Source: an uncultured Bacteroidales bacterium (GTDB lineage Bacteria; Bacteroidota; Bacteroidia; Bacteroidales; UBA4417). From it: a stretch of 41,401 nt of DNA. The translations under genes and the position numbers were made by a program. The notes beneath the pieces were generated by a model that saw nothing but the letters and a program-made list of their open reading frames with translations, made no database searches and was not told where the DNA came from. Positions 37,900 through 41,401 of this stretch are shown piece by piece (the stretch's first letter is position 1; each line of letters opens with the position of its first letter). The DNA lies in assembly GCA_903887815.1 (NCBI GenBank), contig CAISRK010000490.1, forward strand, positions 1-41,401, written 5' to 3'.

Positions 37900-39015
37900 T
37901 TATGCAGCTACTTTCCGGTACCTCCACACTGCGAGCGTAAGTGAAATTATGGCATAAACCACAATGGAGAAAAACGGTTTCAGTATATCCTGGAATTGCG
38001 ATCCTTTCAGCATGATCATACGCATCATCCGGATAAAATATGCAATAGGATTGATCACATTTATGTTCTGTGCCCATTCAGGCATGCTGTCGACAGGCGT
38101 AAACAATCCGCTCATCATAATGAACACCACGGCAAAGAACCAGGCCAGGAACATGGCCTGCTGCTGTGTGTTTACAAGCGTGGAAATAAATAAACCTATC
38201 CCGAGTACAGCCAATAAATACACCGAAGCCACCCCGAATATAAGCCACAGGCTCCCGATAATCGGGATTTTGAATATTATATGCGCAAGCAACAATCCGA
38301 AGGCCAGCTCAAAAAGTGCAATAAACCAGAAAGGTAAAAGCTTCCCCACAACAAACTGGTACTTTTTTACAGGCGAAACATTGATCTGTTCGATGGTTCC
38401 CATTTCCTTTTCGCGTACTACGTTCATGGACGATAAAAACATGCCGATAATAGTGACCAGCAGTACCAGTATTCCCGGAACCATATAGGTTTTGTAATCC
38501 AGTTCCGCGTTAAACCAGTATGAATAACTGATGTTGAACGGAGGTTTCAGATCAAGGCCACCCGTGAGATCGGCAATAATATCCTGGTTGTAATCCATTA
38601 TAATAGAGTTGCCGTAGGCATTCATTATGGCAGCGGCGCTTCCGTCGATAGCATTACTGATCAGCTGCACCGAGGCTTTCTTTTCCTTTTGCAGGTCGTT
38701 TCCGAAACGCGGCGGGATAACCAGGATCTGGTTTGCCTTGCCGGTTTTCAGGTATTCCTCAGCTTCAAGGTAGGTTACAGGATAAGCTTTAACGTGATAA
38801 AAAGGTGGGGCCGTAAATTTCGAAGCCAGTTGCCTCGATTCAACCGAATGATCCTGGTCGACAATTACAAGGTTGATGTTTTTTATCTCGAAAGTAACGG
38901 CAAAAGCCAGCACCAGCAACTGAACCACCGGGATAACGAATATTATGGGCAGCATCGTTTTATTACGGAATATCTGCCGGAATTCTTTTTGTAATATGTA
39001 TAGTATTGTTCTCAA
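37900..39015 (-). CDS. ABC-2 type transporter permease
   Basis: ILQKEFRQIFRNKTMLPIIFVIPVVQLL, VREKEMGTIEQINVSPVKKYQFVVGKLLPF. Confidence 0.94.
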   Translation of the reverse strand: MRTILYILQKEFRQIFRNKTMLPIIFVIPVVQLLVLAFAVTFEIKNINLVIVDQDHSVESRQLASKFTAPPFYHVKAYPVTYLEAEEYLKTGKANQILVIPPRFGNDLQKEKKASVQLISNAIDGSAAAIMNAYGNSIIMDYNQDIIADLTGGLDLKPPFNISYSYWFNAELDYKTYMVPGILVLLVTIIGMFLSSMNVVREKEMGTIEQINVSPVKKYQFVVGKLLPFWFIALFELAFGLLLAHIIFKIPIIGSLWLIFGVASVYLLAVLGIGLFISTLVNTQQQAMFLAWFFAVVFIMMSGLFTPVDSMPEWAQNINVINPIAYFIRMMRMIMLKGSQFQDILKPFFSIVVYAIISLTLAVWRYRKVAA

Positions 39016-39018
39016 AAG

Positions 39019-39190
39019 TTACTTGTTACTGGTCGCTGGTTACTGGTTACTGGTATTAAGCCGGTATGATTGTTTGTTTCTGAGTTAAGATATCACATTT
39101 TGTTTTCGCAATGACCTTTGTTTTCTGATATTTTGACTTTTACTTTCCTCGTATCCCGTTTTCTGTATTTCGCCTCTTGTCCCTTGTCCC
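39019..39190. repeat. Two heptad arrays in the permease-permease spacer
   Basis: 39019-39053: TTACTTG TTACTGG TCGCTGG TTACTGG TTACTGG; 39149-39190: TCGTATC CCGTTTT CTGTATT TCGCCTC TTGTCCC TTGTCCC (G every 7 nt). Confidence 0.9.
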
Positions 39191-40288
39191 TCAATCCAGC
39201 CTTACCTTAAATTTCTTAACGCTAAGCGCAATGAAAAACAAGGCCATCCCGGCTATGATGAGTGTTTCTTTCCAGATATACGTAAAGCCCAGCCCTTTAA
39301 TCATTATCGATTTTACGATAATTATAAACCAGCGAGGCGGCATAATATTACTGATGATCTGTAAGGGAAGCGGCATATTTTCGATAGGGAAAATAAAGCC
39401 CGACAACAATATGGTCGGCAGCATGAGGGCAAACATCGAAAGCATCATAGCCATCTGCTGGCTCTTGCTCACCGTGGAAATAAAAATTCCCAGCGAAAGC
39501 GCCATAACAATAAACAAAAGACTTTCGGCAAGCATGAGCACAAGACTGCCTTTTACAGGCATTCCCAGTACAAAATAGCTCAGCAGGAGTATGGAAAGGG
39601 CATTCACAAAGGCAAGCAATACATAAGGAACTACCTTTCCGGCAATGATCTGGATCGGGCGCATTGGCGATACCAGCAGAATTTCCATGGTTCCCATTTC
39701 TTTTTCACGTGCAATTGATATGGAAGTCATCATCGCAGTGATAAGCATAAGCAGAATTGTAATGACACCCGGTACGAACATAAAGACACTTTTCAGGTCA
39801 GGGTTGTACATCATCTGCGATTCGGTGGTGATTGTGACCGGCAAAGACATTTCTTTCAGGTACTCGCGCTGGTAATCGCTTATTATTGCCGAGGTATAAT
39901 TTACAAGCAGGTTGGCGGTATTCGGGTCGCTGGCATCGGCAATAACCTGGATATTGGCCTGGTGATCTTTTTCAAGCCGTGTTGCAAAATCGCTTTCGAA
40001 AATAATTACTTCTTTTACTTTTCCATGCCTGAATACCTCTTCAATATGGCCTTCGCCCCGCACTTCGTCATTCAAGATAAAAAATCCCGACGAAAGTATT
40101 TTTGATGTTATTTCACGGGTTACCTGGTCGTTGGAGTGATCAATAATTGCTATAGGCGCATTTTTCACTTCCGTTGACAGGGCAAATCCGAACAAAAGAA
40201 CCTGGATGACAGGCATACCAAAAAGAACAATCATCGACCGGTAGTCGCGGAAGATGTGGTAAAACTCTTTGATTATAAAACCTCTCAT
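39191..40288 (-). CDS. ABC-2 type transporter permease
   Basis: FIIKEFYHIFRDYRSMIVLFGMPVIQVLLFGFAL, AREKEMGTMEILLVSPMRPIQIIAGKVVPY. Confidence 0.94.
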   Translation of the reverse strand: MRGFIIKEFYHIFRDYRSMIVLFGMPVIQVLLFGFALSTEVKNAPIAIIDHSNDQVTREITSKILSSGFFILNDEVRGEGHIEEVFRHGKVKEVIIFESDFATRLEKDHQANIQVIADASDPNTANLLVNYTSAIISDYQREYLKEMSLPVTITTESQMMYNPDLKSVFMFVPGVITILLMLITAMMTSISIAREKEMGTMEILLVSPMRPIQIIAGKVVPYVLLAFVNALSILLLSYFVLGMPVKGSLVLMLAESLLFIVMALSLGIFISTVSKSQQMAMMLSMFALMLPTILLSGFIFPIENMPLPLQIISNIMPPRWFIIIVKSIMIKGLGFTYIWKETLIIAGMALFFIALSVKKFKVRLD

Positions 40289-40292
40289 TTTA

Positions 40293-40416
40293 ATTTGCGA
40301 TTTCGGATTTACGATTTACGATTGGCTGGTCATTTATTTCTATTATACTATGGGTTATTTGAATCTGATCCGAGTGTTCTTGATTCGTACCTCGTAAATC
40401 GTAATTCGTAAATCAC
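40293..40416. repeat. Inverted heptad arrays in the ATPase-permease spacer
   Basis: 40293-40320: TTTGCGA TTTCGGA TTTACGA TTTACGA; 40382-40416: GATTCGT ACCTCGT AAATCGT AATTCGT AAATCAC; 40298-40320 and 40392-40414 are inverted repeats (20/23). Confidence 0.9.
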
Positions 40417-40424
40417 CTTACTTG

Positions 40425-41144
40425 TCAATTCCTTGCTATTTTCAGAAACACCTCCTCAATATTAGCCGCATTGTATTTTAGCTTCAGGTTTGCGGGTGTA
40501 TCGAGTGCTACAATTTTCCCGTCAGCCATTATGCTTACGCGTTTACAGTATTCGGCTTCGTCCATATAGTGAGTGGTCACAAAAACGGTAATTCCCTGGC
40601 TGGCAGTTTCGTAAATGATTTCCCAGAACTGCCTCCGGGTTATCGGATCCACTCCCCCGGTAGGTTCATCGAGAAAAACGATTGAAGGCCGGTGAATAAT
40701 AGCTACTGAAAAAGCCAGTTTCTGTTTCCACCCCAAGGGAAGTGAACCCAGCAACTGGTTTTTTTCACTTTCAAGCCCCAGGCGGCCCAGCAGTTCCGTT
40801 GTTCTTTGTTTAATGGTTGCTGACGAAAGCCCGTAAATGCCCCCGTAAAACTGGAAATTTTCCCATACCGAAAGGTCCTCGAAAAGCGAAAAACGCTGGC
40901 TCATATATCCTATCCGTTTTTTAATCATTTCCGCCTGACGGTAAACATCAAAACCTGCAATCATGACTTTCCCCGATGTAGGTGCCGACAATCCGCAAAG
41001 TATTTTCATTGCGGTGGTTTTCCCTGCCCCGTTTGCACCCAGGAAACCAAATATTTCGCCTTCCTCCACCGAAAAAGTAAGGTGATCGTTGGCTACAAAG
41101 CTTCCGAATTTTTTTACCAGGTTTTCGACTTCGATGATGGGCAT
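40425..41144 (-). CDS. ABC transporter ATP-binding protein
   Basis: Walker A GFLGANGAGKTTAMKIL, LGSLPLGWKQKLAFSVAIIHRPSIVFLDEPTGGVDPITRR. Confidence 0.96.
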   Translation of the reverse strand: MPIIEVENLVKKFGSFVANDHLTFSVEEGEIFGFLGANGAGKTTAMKILCGLSAPTSGKVMIAGFDVYRQAEMIKKRIGYMSQRFSLFEDLSVWENFQFYGGIYGLSSATIKQRTTELLGRLGLESEKNQLLGSLPLGWKQKLAFSVAIIHRPSIVFLDEPTGGVDPITRRQFWEIIYETASQGITVFVTTHYMDEAEYCKRVSIMADGKIVALDTPANLKLKYNAANIEEVFLKIARN

Positions 41145-41150
41145 TCAGAT

Positions 41151-41320
41151 AGGGTTTAGGAGTTTGGGATTGGGGATGTCGGATGTCGGATGTATTCTTT
41201 AATTAAAATTTTCAATAACCTGATTATTCCAGGCTTTTAATTTCTGCGGTTATTTTAATCTTATTCCTTAACTAGGTTCCCCTTTAAATTTGGGTCTTGA
41301 AATTTGGAACCTGGAATTTT
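41151..41320. repeat. Two heptad arrays in the ATPase-ATPase spacer
   Basis: 41151-41192: AGGGTTT AGGAGTT TGGGATT GGGGATG TCGGATG TCGGATG; 41286-41320: AAATTTG GGTCTTG AAATTTG GAACCTG GAATTTT. Confidence 0.88.
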
Positions 41321-41401
41321 ACTCTTTCTTCATCATTTCCATAAAGCTGTCCTCTGTAGTAGGTTCAATCTGTTTAACCTGTACACTTGTGTGTCCAAGG
41401 G
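41319..41401 (-). CDS. C-terminus of a second ABC transporter ATP-binding protein (partial, runs off window)
   Basis: Minus-strand frame reads LGHTSVQVKQIEPTTEDSFMEMMKKE*, resembling ABC exporter ATPase tails (IEPTxEDxF). Confidence 0.7.
   Translation of the reverse strand, partial: LGHTSVQVKQIEPTTEDSFMEMMKKE

Noticed and set aside
246-41144. Antisense and overlapping short ORFs in the track (e.g. 810..1037 +, 3976..4542 -, 9440..9955 -, 31896..32438 -)
   Set aside because: They lie opposite well-supported conserved genes and lack recognisable domains; frame-shadow ORFs

Overview
The window looks like an ordinary Bacteroidetes (Bacteroidales-like) chromosome segment. Evidence: TAnnTTTGC-type -7 promoter elements, gldE/gldD, a type 9 secretion C-terminal sorting domain, and a Bacteroidetes-style arginine cluster. 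Gene content from left to right: cysS(-), cstA(-), an arginine block on + (argR, GNAT acyltransferase, argG, argC, argD, argB, argE, argH; no carbamoyltransferase gene), Gfo/Idh/MocA oxidoreductase(-), beta-CASP metallo-beta-lactamase nuclease(-), AAA_14/DUF4143 ATPase(+), a SpmA/SpmB-like nucleoside-recognition membrane protein(+), a PKD/T9SS protein(-), pepT(-), an OPT transporter(-), an S9 peptidase(-), mutY-ssb-gldE-gldD(+), cysD-cysN(+), a C69 dipeptidase(+), a coiled-coil membrane protein(+), a GT39-like transferase(-), a small beta-barrel-like protein(+), and an ABC-2 exporter operon(-) that runs off the right end. No rRNA, tRNA, CRISPR array or transposase was seen. The most unusual signal is between genes. 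At least eight intergenic gaps carry quasi-repeats with a strict 7-nt period. The unit word differs from gap to gap (TTACTGG, GATTTAC, ACATCCG, TTGTCCC, nnnGAAC and others). They are often arranged as two heptad arrays flanking a 35-150 bp core, starting just upstream of one gene's start codon and ending exactly at the neighbouring stop codon. All three spacers of the ABC exporter operon have this layout. Second is an array of four 18-bp imperfect palindromes (TACTCAATATATTGAGTA type) at an exact 22-bp period upstream of the DUF4143 ATPase. Third are operator-like palindromes embedding the -7 promoter element (argR, ssb, cysD). All calls are by eye from the sequence and the supplied ORF track; no searches were run.
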